From Akkermansiaceae bacterium (GTDB lineage Bacteria > Verrucomicrobiota > Verrucomicrobiia > Verrucomicrobiales > Akkermansiaceae), in the NCBI GenBank assembly GCA_024233115.1, contig JACKQB010000004.1, positions 310,001 through 374,000 of the forward strand: DNA of 64,000 nt. Direction: 5' to 3'. Positions 36,315-44,962 of this stretch are shown one piece after another. Below the pieces are notes generated by a model that had not been told where the DNA came from, ran no database searches, and saw nothing but the letters and a program-made list of their open reading frames with translations. Made by a program: the position numbers and the translations under genes. Within the stretch, counting starts at the first letter, position 1. Every line of letters starts with the position of its first letter.

Positions 36315-36611
36315 ATGGACAATCCCCGATCTAAGAACGCCAAGGAATCTATTGATGCGTTTTATGACAGCATGATCGACCGAGCGCTTGCTTGCGAGAT
36401 TGAAGGGTCGGAGATCATCATTGATCCCAAGGGCGAGCGCTACCCTATTAAGCTGGATAGCTGTGATACTCACGAGAAGCTTGTTGGCTGGATAGTTCAT
36501 TTGAGTCGGAAGCGATGGATTACGGTTTTGCTGATTGAGATGTTCATTTTGACGGCTTACGATCACCACGACTTGGAGGCTCATCCGAAGCTACATCCAC
36601 CCGGCACCTGA
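36315..36611 (+). CDS. Hypothetical cassette protein
   Basis: A 98-residue soluble protein of unknown function, starting 24 bp after the repeated leader. It is acidic to neutral, with a predicted helix-rich body (ESIDAFYDSMIDRALACEIEGSEIIID) and a hydrophobic stretch WITVLLIEMFILTAY that could be a short helix. No family recognised. It is the first gene after the attI-like leader; no clear attC follows it. Confidence 0.5.
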   Translation: MDNPRSKNAKESIDAFYDSMIDRALACEIEGSEIIIDPKGERYPIKLDSCDTHEKLVGWIVHLSRKRWITVLLIEMFILTAYDHHDLEAHPKLHPPGT

Positions 36612-37102
36612 CAAATTCGCCGCAGTACTCGCATACATACTCATCTTCTATGATGTAGTTCCCAATGGTCCGACAACCGCACCAACTGCACGCCCTCCCT
36701 AAACCAAGAAGCCGAACAAGGCGTGGGTTGCAACCGCCATCCCGCCGTGCGTTTACAGAAGGTCCGCGCGTTTACAGAAGGTCTGTCCCGTAGTAGCGGT
36801 CCCGTAGTAGCGAAAAGCACCATTTTAAAACAAGCTAGCCATCAATGATCTGTGACTAAAATGAAATCCGTAATAATACCACCGGGAATAACGGCAATCC
36901 AGAAAATCAACAAAGCCTATCAGTTTTTTTGTTTGACCCACCTCAACTTAACACAATACTATCCTCGTAATTAGATTGGGTATCCGCTCCCTGCTTAATC
37001 ATCCTAAACGGTCAAGCATCTGTAAGCTCCTATTATCCGAGTCAACGAATAACACTGTTCGGCGAAGAATTGTCGCCCTCTCTTTTTTCACTATTATTTC
37101 TC
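36612..37102. other. AT-rich cassette spacer without a supported gene
   Basis: Contains tandem GTTTACAGAAGGTC words and a duplicated CCCGTAGTAGCG (36749-36812). On the minus strand there is a short zinc-ribbon-like frame (CSWCGCR...CEYCGEF) with no visible start codon. No attC could be folded by eye. Confidence 0.4.
36769..36798 (+). repeat. 30-bp direct repeat (with 44488-44517)
   Basis: An exact 30-bp copy of 44488-44517, where it abuts repeat B. It marks a rearrangement junction inside the array. Confidence 0.85.
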
Positions 37103-37309
37103 ATGACTATTATTGTTAAAACTAATGGCGAAGATGATTCGCACGAAGTAGTAGAAACGTCGTCTGGATTTAAATCTACTTCTTTTCCGCCTCCTGCTGT
37201 TGGTCGCAAATTTTTTCTAGACTCTCAGGAGATTGACATTCAGGAGATCGAAATGAAGGCGGAAGACAATCAAACCATGTATTACTATTCCTATCAAAAC
37301 GCTGAATGA
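37103..37309 (+). CDS. Possible small cassette protein
   Basis: A 68-codon frame starting MTIIVKTNGEDD, low in rare codons but without a clear ribosome site. An overlapping minus-strand frame of 150 codons runs through the attC and is less likely. Not recognised; either could be non-coding. Confidence 0.3.
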   Translation: MTIIVKTNGEDDSHEVVETSSGFKSTSFPPPAVGRKFFLDSQEIDIQEIEMKAEDNQTMYYYSYQNAE

Positions 37310-37503
37310 TTATATCTCGATTCATTAGCTTATGATAATAACCCTCTTTAACTTGGACTCTCACTATATAATATCCCAATTTTGAGTCGGCATATTGAAT
37401 ATTATCGTTGATCGTTTCTTTTGATTTCGCGCATAACACGCGAATATCTCCGCATAAAATTTTTTCATGTATGGAGGCCGTCCAATTTGGAACAGTAACC
37501 AAT

Positions 37504-37626
37504 ACCGAACAAGCGGATGCACCCAACACCTTACCCGTTGACGAGTCAACGGGGTTGGTGGCTTGGGATTTTAGCTTGCTATCACCCCCGTTGTCGGTAA
37601 GGTGTGGGTGATCCTTGACGTTGGGC
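37504..37626 (+). other. attC recombination site 1
   Basis: About 123 bp. The 5' half runs ACCGAAC-AAGCGGAT-GCACCC-ACACCTTACC. The 3' half GGTAAGGTGT-GGGTG-ATCCTTGAC-GTTGGGC is its imperfect complement, with an unpaired central loop. This is the R''-L''...L'-R' layout of integron attC sites ending in a GTT core. Confidence 0.85.
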
Positions 37627-37644
37627 AAAAATTAGAAGACACGA

Positions 37645-38472
37645 ATGCCAGACAAACCCGCAGACCACGCGCACGCAGCCGCTGAAAAAGTAATCACAAG
37701 CACGCATTCAGCGATTGATGCCGTAAATGCCTTCACGCAAAAGATATTCGTGACGCGAGGAGGTCGCATCGGAAGCGGCATGGGTAGTGTGGTCGAAGCG
37801 TTGTGGGGATTTCACGTAAATCGAATTCTGAAGGCTGAAGACGGCATCGACTACGAGCTTGGGTGGATCTACGGTCACGAATACAATGACTTCGCTTGTG
37901 TTTTGACGGACGAGGACTGGAATCCTGCAACAAAGGAGGGAGAGCTGTTCCGAATTGAAGTCAAATCCATGGTTGCTTCGGCGGACGAATCAAAAGCCCA
38001 TTTTGACCGACTTCAGCACGAGTTCGCCCAGGACGAACTGCTTGCGGTTTTTCTCTGGGATTGGACGCAACTCGAAAAAGACTCGAAGAACGTTTACCCT
38101 GCAATACTCGACTATTTCGTCGGCTACGCGCTTCCGATCGCCAAGGTAAGAGATTCGTTGCATTTGGAGCGCGGCGGAACATTTGTGGCACGCGGAGCAT
38201 GTCCAGATGGGTGCAGCGCTTCGCGCTGCGCCCATATTGGCGAGCCACTTAACGCTTCGGGCATCCGGGAAAGAAGGACTGGTCCAGACTCTTCAAGGGG
38301 TTCAGGTGTATCGTATGCCGCAAACTTTGGTGGGCTGCTCCGAATGCTTGGTTCACGGGGCAGCAAGGGGAAAGAAATCCTCAAACGGGAATACGCGTCA
38401 GACGCGACGAAAGCCCGTTTCATCGATTTCATGGCAAGGAACTTTCCGAGAGTCGCGAAAGCCATCAAGTGA
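37645..38472 (+). CDS. Putative restriction endonuclease (PD-(D/E)XK)
   Basis: A 275-residue protein beginning 19 bp after attC1. A PD-(D/E)XK-type core is visible: Asp82 in EYNDFACV, then Glu105-x-Lys107 in RIEVKSM. The N-terminal helical region contains RGGRIGSGMGSVVEALWG. A C-terminal block (SKGKEILKREY...RFIDFMARNFP) could bind DNA. It is convergent with the specificity and methylase genes, and the cluster lies between two attC sites, so I infer it is the cleavage subunit of that R-M system. The cysteine cluster near 190 (GACPDGCSASRC) is notable. Confidence 0.7.
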   Translation: MPDKPADHAHAAAEKVITSTHSAIDAVNAFTQKIFVTRGGRIGSGMGSVVEALWGFHVNRILKAEDGIDYELGWIYGHEYNDFACVLTDEDWNPATKEGELFRIEVKSMVASADESKAHFDRLQHEFAQDELLAVFLWDWTQLEKDSKNVYPAILDYFVGYALPIAKVRDSLHLERGGTFVARGACPDGCSASRCAHIGEPLNASGIRERRTGPDSSRGSGVSYAANFGGLLRMLGSRGSKGKEILKREYASDATKARFIDFMARNFPRVAKAIK

Positions 38473-38486
38473 CTGCGTTGAGTAGA

Positions 38487-39155
38487 CTACGAGAAAACCT
38501 CTTGAACAACTCGACTTCCTTCCCTCGATAGCGCTTCGATCTTTTGCAATAGTTCATGGCGCTGAGACCGAGCCTTCTCAATCTTGGCAACACACTCCAT
38601 CTGGTAGGACAACGGTGGAACTGGAACCTTGATACCTAAAAGATCCTTCGATGAGATTCGGGGGAGCGCTGCGCCTCCTTGCATACGCGTGACGAGCTCA
38701 GTCACCATGTCAGACACTAGAATTTCCCGCAGGAATAGCGGGAGAACCATGTCTTTTTTTGGTTTTAAGACGACGAACTCTGTCGAGCAGAGCCCTTGCT
38801 TGTATTGCCCTTCCACGTAGAACGCTTTCCTGAGATAGGGACGAAGGCGTCCATAAAGAATGTCGCCTTCCTCGAACACCTTCGACCGAGATCGAACACT
38901 TTCCGCTGTAACAAGTTCAATCCCGTTACCGTCACCAGTGATAGGCTCGACATGTTCAAGTCCGATGTAGTAGAACTTTCCATCTACGTCGGCGGGGGCT
39001 GTTGCCTGCTTCGACTCAACGACTATTTCACTGATGGCAAGTAGTTCGAAGCGATCAGATTTGATCTCTGAGTCCGAATGAACGTGGAGGTCAGCTCTCC
39101 ATTTTCCAACTTCTGTGAGGTCGGAGACCGATATAATTCTAGTTTTCATTACCAA
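38487..39155 (-). CDS. Restriction-modification specificity (HsdS-like) subunit, single TRD
   Basis: A 222-residue half-length S subunit. One target-recognition domain carries the typical YYIGLEHVEP, GDILYGRLRPYLRKAF, STEFVVLKP and GIKVPVPPL strings, followed by a single C-terminal conserved helix with IEKARSQRHELLQKIEAL. Normal type I S proteins have two such units (about 400 residues), so this one should work as a dimer, giving a palindromic target. Its start overlaps the end of the methylase gene by 7 bp. Confidence 0.87.
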   Translation of the reverse strand: MVMKTRIISVSDLTEVGKWRADLHVHSDSEIKSDRFELLAISEIVVESKQATAPADVDGKFYYIGLEHVEPITGDGNGIELVTAESVRSRSKVFEEGDILYGRLRPYLRKAFYVEGQYKQGLCSTEFVVLKPKKDMVLPLFLREILVSDMVTELVTRMQGGAALPRISSKDLLGIKVPVPPLSYQMECVAKIEKARSQRHELLQKIEALSREGSRVVQEVFS

Positions 39156-40837
39156 CCCTCCTTTCTGAGGAATTCCGACGCTACCTTGACCGCCTTCTCT
39201 GCTTCCGAGCCACCTGTGTCTCTGCCAGACGCATCGTATCCAAGGCTATCAATTCGAATCATGCAAACCTTGGCATTCGGCTCAGATTTTTCACCCGGCC
39301 TAAGCTTCCGTCCAAAAAGCACCCCGCTTCGAACGTTGGCACCGAAAGGCGCGAATGTCTCGTTTGGAAGGTCGATCACAATTCGAATTGCGAGATGATT
39401 CGAAAGCCATTCTCTAACGTGCTTACACGATTCAGCACTAAAGACACTCTCTGGAAGAACGATTCCGATACGCCCACCAGGTCGCAGGAACTGAATTGCC
39501 CGCTCTAATCCGACGATTTCGAGAGGAACCTTTTTCCGATTCTCAGAAAGCTCGAAATGCCCAAGAGCAGAAAATGCCTCCACGCCAAGAATTGATCCAA
39601 AAGGTGGATTCGTGAGAATTAGGTCGAAACTTTCGGGCTTGATATCGGGGTAGTTGCGGAAGTCCAAAAGCGCATCGGTGCATCGAATGTTTGAATGACC
39701 ATCCCCATTCAATCGCATATCGGTCATAGCTACCCGAGTCATTCGGTCACTCTTTTCAATCCCGTGCAGCTTTCCGAATGCGAACTCATGATACTCCTTC
39801 GTGTGATCCGATGCCGAATGCCGCACGTGAGCAAGAGACTCGGTTAGGAAGTGGCCTGAACCGCAGAAAGGATCAAGGACGAGATCTGAACTGGATGGGC
39901 TAGTGATGCCGACCATTAAACGGCAGACTGGCACTGGCGTGAAGTATTGACCCATGCCTGAACGCACTGACTTCGTGAGGACTTTTTGGAATGCCCGTCC
40001 CTTAAGATCGGCATCCGTTCGAGAGAGTGAAAAGTCTTCGATTTGCTGAAAGGCTTTAACTAGAGCCGCGCTTGAGAGGAAGATCGGCAGATTGAACACG
40101 CCTCGGGAACGTTCGTATTCTGGAATTTTCAGCCGATACACTCGGAGATCATAATCAATGGCCTCTCGGTAAAGCCCTCTGAGACAAGATGCATATTCTT
40201 CTACAGTGCCGAATGACGCTGTCTTGACGGGAGAAAAAGGCAGACTGCCCGCTTGCTCCTCAAGATGAGATTTCAGGTAGAGGAGCTTGCAGAGTTCTTC
40301 TAGTGCGGCATCGGCGTGGAGCCCGTCGATATCCCGCATTACCGAGTGAATTTCGAAGAATAGGTCTTCAAGCTTATTCGTGATCGGAATCAGCTTTGAA
40401 TCTTCGCGTTCACCCTTCGTTTTGTATTCGCCAGAGTCTTCGAACAAGCGCATCTCGCCACCCGCGGAACCTTTGTAATAATATTCGATGCCTTTGACGG
40501 CTTCGAATTCACTATCGCGAAAGCGTCTTCTGAATGTGTCGAAATCTTCTGCTTCTTGATCGAAGAAGGCCACAGTTCCGATGGTTTCTGTCGCCAACGC
40601 ATAATCGAAAGCGCACTGGCGAAGCGCTTTCGTAGCTTTGGCTCCGGACGCCACAAAGAGAACGAATGGAGCCCCGGCGTAAACCTCGAAGCAAAGTGCG
40701 TTGTCGCGGATGCCTCCATGGTCTTCGCCAATCGTGAGAATCTTCGTGCGACCATCGAAGTCAGCCGCCTTGTAGAAGAATTTGTCTTGTAGGGTCTGGC
40801 GCAGGGTTTGGAGCGCAGGATTTGCGATCTTCTTCAT
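39149..40837 (-). CDS. N-6 adenine DNA methyltransferase (HsdM-like)
   Basis: A 562-residue methylase starting at MKKIANP. The SAM motif DPFCGSGHFL (about residue 322) and catalytic NPPFGS (about 409) are in the gamma-class type I order. GQYFTPVPV precedes motif I, as in HsdM. The ~300-residue N-terminal part is longer than the usual HsdM helical domain. No HsdR translocase gene is nearby; the separate PD-(D/E)XK gene is the only candidate nuclease. It modifies adenine at the site chosen by the S subunit. Confidence 0.9.
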   Translation of the reverse strand: MKKIANPALQTLRQTLQDKFFYKAADFDGRTKILTIGEDHGGIRDNALCFEVYAGAPFVLFVASGAKATKALRQCAFDYALATETIGTVAFFDQEAEDFDTFRRRFRDSEFEAVKGIEYYYKGSAGGEMRLFEDSGEYKTKGEREDSKLIPITNKLEDLFFEIHSVMRDIDGLHADAALEELCKLLYLKSHLEEQAGSLPFSPVKTASFGTVEEYASCLRGLYREAIDYDLRVYRLKIPEYERSRGVFNLPIFLSSAALVKAFQQIEDFSLSRTDADLKGRAFQKVLTKSVRSGMGQYFTPVPVCRLMVGITSPSSSDLVLDPFCGSGHFLTESLAHVRHSASDHTKEYHEFAFGKLHGIEKSDRMTRVAMTDMRLNGDGHSNIRCTDALLDFRNYPDIKPESFDLILTNPPFGSILGVEAFSALGHFELSENRKKVPLEIVGLERAIQFLRPGGRIGIVLPESVFSAESCKHVREWLSNHLAIRIVIDLPNETFAPFGANVRSGVLFGRKLRPGEKSEPNAKVCMIRIDSLGYDASGRDTGGSEAEKAVKVASEFLRKEGW

Positions 40838-40922
40838 TGTGACGCCTGTCATAAATCACGCGACGTCCGTCGTCAAGAAGAATATTCTCATCATTTGAAC
40901 ACTCCCCACGGGAACAACCAAT

Positions 40923-41046
40923 GCCCAACAAGGCGCTGGAGAGCAACCTGCGCCCCGCCCCGAGTTGACGCGCTCAGGCGGATCGTGCAGCTTTCGTGTT
41001 GGCCGACCGCGCTCTCGTGCGCAGGTGCCTCAGCTTTGACGTTGAT
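40923..41046 (+). other. attC recombination site 2
   Basis: The 5' half GCCCAAC-AAGGCGCTGGAG-AGCAACCTGCGC pairs imperfectly with the 3' half GCGCAGGTGC-CTCAGCTTTGAC-GTTGAT. Length is ~124 bp. It closes the R-M cassette. Confidence 0.85.
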
Positions 41047-41600
41047 ATGGCTGATGATTTGTCAAGTGGGTGTTCTTATATTTATCTAACATGGTTATGG
41101 TAGGGTTGCGATGCTGAGGGTGACGGCAGAATAGAAGCGGGGAACTTGCGGGCGTGGTGTGCATTTCGCGCAGACGTGGTATGCAATAATGCGCGAGCAT
41201 TATGGACGCAGCGCAGCGAAGCCCGAAGGGTGAAGACAGGCAATGCCCTGCCTGTCTGAATCAAATATGCGAGGACTGGCCGTGCCCTCCGTAGTCTTGA
41301 CGAAGGAGGGGGTTACCTCAGTTTTTTGTCTTCACCGGTGGCCTTTGACTCTCTCTCGAATCGAGCGCTCATCCCGCTTTCGCGAAACTAGCTCATAACG
41401 TCATCGAGTGCCGGCCTTGCGCCTGTTTGTTGATTGTCGCTGTTCCCCGCCTCTGTTCTGCCGTCGGGTTTGTTGATGGGTTTGTCTTTTTCTTTTTGGG
41501 TGTGGAGGTCTCGTCTCCTCCCTGGAGGCGGTCTTTGTTTTTTCAAACCGCCCCCCGCCCGGGATTGGGGCGGTTTTAAAAAATGAAGTCTGCCGGCGGT
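41047..41600. other. Gene-free stretch between attC2 and the IS110 transposase
   Basis: Contains hairpins GACAGGCA/TGCCTGTC (41238-41262) and a purine/pyrimidine-skewed CTTTT-rich segment, probably the IS 3' end. No supported frame. Confidence 0.4.
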
Positions 41601-42860
41601 CTAATGGCTCTGCATGGTGGCTGCGGATGACCCGGGTATGGCAAGTCCGCACTTGTTTTGAAGTTCCCAGATGAAGGCCGCAAGCTCGCGGGCGACCGCC
41701 ACCACGCATTTGGAGTCGCGCATTCCCCGTGCCCGCAGTGTGCGGTAACGTTTGCAGAGCCTGTTCTGCATACGCCACGAGAGCGCTTTGACTTCCTTGC
41801 ACTGCCCAATTTGGCGCGTGGTGAGGGCTCCACTTATTTTGGGTGCCCGGCGGAAGTGCTGGGCACACTCCACCAGCATCCAGCGGACGTGGGCATTGCC
41901 GCATTTGGTGATGCCTCCCTGCCGCCGTTTTGACCCGCTGCTGTGTTCTCCCGGAACCAGGCCGAGGAAAGCCATCAACTTGCGCGGGTGTTCGAAGCGG
42001 CGCAGGTCGCCGAGTTCACTGACGACGGTCATGGCGGCCACTTCCTGGAAGCCTTTGAAAGCCATCAGTGCGCGCACCACGGGCTCCCATTCCCAGTCGG
42101 GGAGCAGTTGCTTGAGTTTGTCGGTGAGGCGCGTGACGCGCTCAATGCAGGTGTCGATGGCCTGCATGTATTCCTCCAACACAACCTTGTGGGCGTCGTT
42201 GGGCAGGGTGAGATCGCGCAGGTATCGCATGTGCGCGGGCGTCCATTTGCTTTTCCCGGAGTAGCTGAAACCGATTCGCAGAAGAAAGGAGTTGAGCCGC
42301 TGCTTGGCGCGGGCGAGGTCGTCGGAGGCGTCGGTGCGGGCGCGGCAGACGTCGCGCACGGCCTCGTCCAGGGCGGGCGGGATACGCACCGGGGAATCGA
42401 GTGGGCGAGATGGACAGGAGCACAGCGACGTGCTCCGTAGGAGTGCGACCGGAGGGGAGCATCAAATGTCACCGTTGCGGAAAGCCCTGGCAATGAGCTT
42501 GGCGTCGCGTTTGTCGGTCTTGATTTTCTCATTGGGTCTACGTTCGGTTTTGGAGGGTGCCATGACAGTGCAGTCGACCCCGAGCTGGATGAGCCTGCGG
42601 GCGAGAACGAAACCGGTCGGCCCGGCCTCGTAACAAACCTTGAGGTCCCGGAGTTTGACTCCGAACTGTTTGGCGAGTTTGCGTAGGACACGCTCAACCG
42701 CGAGGTTGCTGCCGCCGCATTCCCCGTAATAAACGGCTTCACTGCGGGAGCCGCTGAAAGTGTGGGCGATGGCGATTGTTTCCTTGTGGACATCGAGTCC
42801 GATGTAGTATGTTTTGTTCATGGTGTTATCGTTGTTTGCTTTTGTTAATGACGCTAACGC
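41580..42860 (-). mobile_element. IS110-family insertion sequence (approximate limits)
   Basis: Defined by its interrupted transposase. The termini and target duplication could not be fixed by eye, because IS110 elements have weak or no terminal repeats. The IS1111 subgroup of this family is known to target integron attC sites, which fits its position here. Confidence 0.7.
41601..42821 (-). pseudogene. IS110-family transposase, interrupted by an in-frame TGA
   Basis: The N-terminal DEDD domain (GLDVHKETIAIA; TDKRDAKLIARAF) ends at TGA 42462. After a ~75-bp palindromic insertion the same frame resumes with RIPPALDEAVRDVCR and the transposase_20 region (ALMAFKGFQEVAAMTVVSELGDL...FLGLVPGEHSSG). 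Without the insertion the two halves would join in frame. The insertion contains GGAGCAC-N6-GTGCTCC. Confidence 0.85.
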
Positions 42861-43014
42861 GCTTAATATGCGGCTCTGCTCCTACCGGATTAGCCCGCGA
42901 GAAACGCGGCAGCGGTAACACCGTCAACTTAACCATTACCGGCTGAATCACCACGAGCTTCAGCCATATAATCTCGCCTACATTCTGGAATCGAGCCCAG
43001 CAGCAAGCAACGGC

Positions 43015-44001
43015 ATGAGGAAGCTTCTCTGCGGCCTGATTCCTGACCTAGCTGCGCTCAAGTTCAGGACACAGGAGGCAGAAGGTGTAATCCGGCCTGA
43101 CATGTGGGGCTACGAAGGGAACGAACCTCGGGTGTTCATCGAGAACAAGTTCTGGGCGGGTTTGACCGAGAATCAGCCCGTCAATTACCTCAAGCAACTG
43201 GCGACATACTCAAGACCCTCAATCTTACTCGTCGTTGCGCCGACGCCACGCCAGCATACGATCTGGGCAGAGCTTCAGCGGCGCGTGTTCGATTCAGGAC
43301 TTTCACTCGACGGCCTACAGGATGCAGTCGGCATCCATTCCTCCGCACGGACGAGCATTGGCCCTATTCTGGCAGTCACCTCTTGGGACAATGTGCTTTC
43401 GGCGTTGGAGCATGAGACTATTGATGATCCCGAAGCCAGAGGGGACTTGGTTCAGTTGCGATCCCTGTGTGACGCTGCTGATCTCGATGCCTTCTCCCCC
43501 CTGTCGCGAGAGGAGCTTTCCGATCAGAGATCACCTGCCTTAGTTCTCCAGTTGAACGCAATTTGGGAGGAGGCGTCCACACTGGGTGTCACGAGAGGCA
43601 TTATCGATCACAAGGGCACAAGACCCCAAGCATCCTCAGAGAGAATTGGTCGTTATACCTACTTTGCAGGCAACGCCGACGAAGACAACCAGGCCGGTGC
43701 TTGGTTTGGCCTCCACTTTCGCCTGTGGAAGAAGCACGGCATTACCCCACTGTGGGCTGTTTTTAGCCCATCGAGTTGGGGGCAGGCCGATGCAGTGCAG
43801 GCAGCATTGGAGTCATGGGCATCGAAGGAGGGGATTTTCACTTCGACCGATACGGATGGCAGCTTTGTTGTCGCTTTCGATCTCCCACCAGCCGAAGAGA
43901 AGGATGCTGTCGTTGAGGCCATATTGGAGCGTTTCGATATGATGCGCCAGTGCTGGTTATCCCGTGCGCAGGCCGCTACCGAATCAATCGACCATGAATG
44001 A
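43015..44001 (+). CDS. PD-(D/E)XK nuclease-like cassette protein, probably 5'-truncated
   Basis: 328 codons from the first ATG. Asp29 (IRPDMWGY) and Glu43-Asn-Lys45 (FIENKFW) match a PD-(D/E)XK core like that of nuclease-type proteins; the rest is unrecognised. Coding-quality sequence continues in frame upstream to 42919 (RLNHHELQPYNLAYILES), but without ATG, GTG or TTG, and a stop precedes it. So the true N-terminus was probably lost near the IS110 insertion. It overlaps the next gene by 8 bp, a coupled pair. Confidence 0.65.
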   Translation: MRKLLCGLIPDLAALKFRTQEAEGVIRPDMWGYEGNEPRVFIENKFWAGLTENQPVNYLKQLATYSRPSILLVVAPTPRQHTIWAELQRRVFDSGLSLDGLQDAVGIHSSARTSIGPILAVTSWDNVLSALEHETIDDPEARGDLVQLRSLCDAADLDAFSPLSREELSDQRSPALVLQLNAIWEEASTLGVTRGIIDHKGTRPQASSERIGRYTYFAGNADEDNQAGAWFGLHFRLWKKHGITPLWAVFSPSSWGQADAVQAALESWASKEGIFTSTDTDGSFVVAFDLPPAEEKDAVVEAILERFDMMRQCWLSRAQAATESIDHE

Positions 44002-44431
44002 CCCCGTTCCATTTCCACCAGACCTTCAAGAGTTTATAGACAGCGTCAAGTGGACGTTTGCCAAGACATACGCGGCGACGTGGCCCCACGAGTATATTGT
44101 CCGTGAGCGAGTGGACGAAGGTCTTTTTGTGGATCTTGTCCACAACATCAGAGCGCATGGCTACGAGGCGAGATTCTACAGGAAGCCGATCACCTATTTT
44201 GATGAAGCTGGCTTGGTTTATTGGACGATGGGTGAGCCCGTCGAGGTCACCACTATCATCAACCGATGTCGGACAGACCAGACATACGAGTATCGGTTGA
44301 AGCACGGCACGCTGCCAGAGCAAATCAAGAAAGCCGAATCGGGTAGGCGGGAGGTTTTAACTCCCGCCCCCCACACCACCGACCATCCCGCAGGCACGGG
44401 AGCACGGCGGTTCCTAGTTGCCTCTTGTTAG
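43994..44431 (+). CDS. Hypothetical protein coupled to the nuclease-like gene
   Basis: A 145-residue protein overlapping the preceding stop codon. Recognisable strings (WPHEYIVRERVDEGLF, YFDEAGLVYWTMG, TTIINRC) recur in uncharacterised cassette or defence-associated proteins as far as I recall. The last ~30 residues are encoded across a strong hairpin (44346-44368), so the mature fold probably ends near residue 115. A partner or immunity-type role is only a guess from the coupling. Confidence 0.6.
   Translation: MNDPVPFPPDLQEFIDSVKWTFAKTYAATWPHEYIVRERVDEGLFVDLVHNIRAHGYEARFYRKPITYFDEAGLVYWTMGEPVEVTTIINRCRTDQTYEYRLKHGTLPEQIKKAESGRREVLTPAPHTTDHPAGTGARRFLVASC
44346..44368 (+). terminator. GC-rich hairpin near the end of the coupled gene pair
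   Basis: GGCGGGAG and CTCCCGCC (8 bp) around GTTTTAA, followed by a C-run rather than T. A second stem (CCCGCAGGC/GCCTGCGGG, about 44384-44438) follows. Termination is possible but not typical. Confidence 0.35.
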
Positions 44432-44487
44432 CCTGCGGGGCTTTTCGGCCCGTTAGGGTAACAACCGACCGAAGGGAGATAGCCCAT

Positions 44488-44517
44488 CGTTTACAGAAGG
44501 TCTGTCCCGTAGTAGCG
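44488..44517 (+). repeat. 30-bp direct repeat (with 36769-36798)
   Basis: Exact match to 36769-36798, ending 4 bp before repeat B begins. Confidence 0.85.
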
Positions 44518-44521
44518 TTCG

Positions 44522-44951
44522 TAGCATGTGCACGCTCAACCGGTGTAGCAATGGTGTCGGCACGGCTCTCGAAGGGAGCCGCCCCGACATGTCGGGGCAC
44601 TTAAACCACACCCATTTCGTGATTCCACCCGTCTGAAATTCGGTCAATACTCCGGTGATGAGAGTCATCGCCATCCACACCGGCATTGCCAACCTGGTGC
44701 AAAAATGGGCGCCGGACGAGGCCACCGTGGAGGGCATCATCTACGTCCAGTCCCACCGCACCGCCATCGCCATCGCCCACCTGACAGCCAGCGACCCCGC
44801 CAAGGCCGCCGTCCTCAAACGCGTGGAGGTTTGAACGACCACCGCCCACAAACCACGTGATTTTCCAATGGAAAAATCCAGGGCGTTTATTTTCTGCTAG
44901 ACAGTGATAAAGGAATTGAGCAGATTCACAGTGTAAGTTAAACACCTAGTT
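44522..44951 (+). repeat. Long direct repeat B inside the cassette array
   Basis: Second copy of 35960-36290, with a longer ruvC fragment. Its leader (GATTTTCCAATGG... to AACACCTAGTT) ends 11 bp before the next cassette gene. Lacking the rest of the pentapeptide gene, it is the derived copy. Confidence 0.9.
44658..44834 (+). pseudogene. ruvC: ruvC remnant B
   Basis: 58 codons combining RuvC N-terminal MRVIAI, a middle block (LVQKWAPDEATVEGIIYVQ, with the SHRTAI that follows) that matches the second acidic catalytic segment of Verrucomicrobial RuvC, and the C-terminal AHLTASDPAKAAVLKR. Two internal deletions keep the frame. Not functional. Confidence 0.7.
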
Positions 44952-44962
44952 AGCCTAAAAAT

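Noticed and set aside
36600..36720. Minus-strand zinc-ribbon-like peptide (CSWCGCR...CEYCGEF)
   Set aside because: Striking cysteine spacing, but no start codon in frame before a stop and no homologue recalled; possibly a gene remnant.
37176..37628. 150-codon minus-strand frame through attC1
   Set aside because: It begins inside the attC and runs against the cassette orientation; coding in both the loop and stem of an attC is unlikely, though not excluded.
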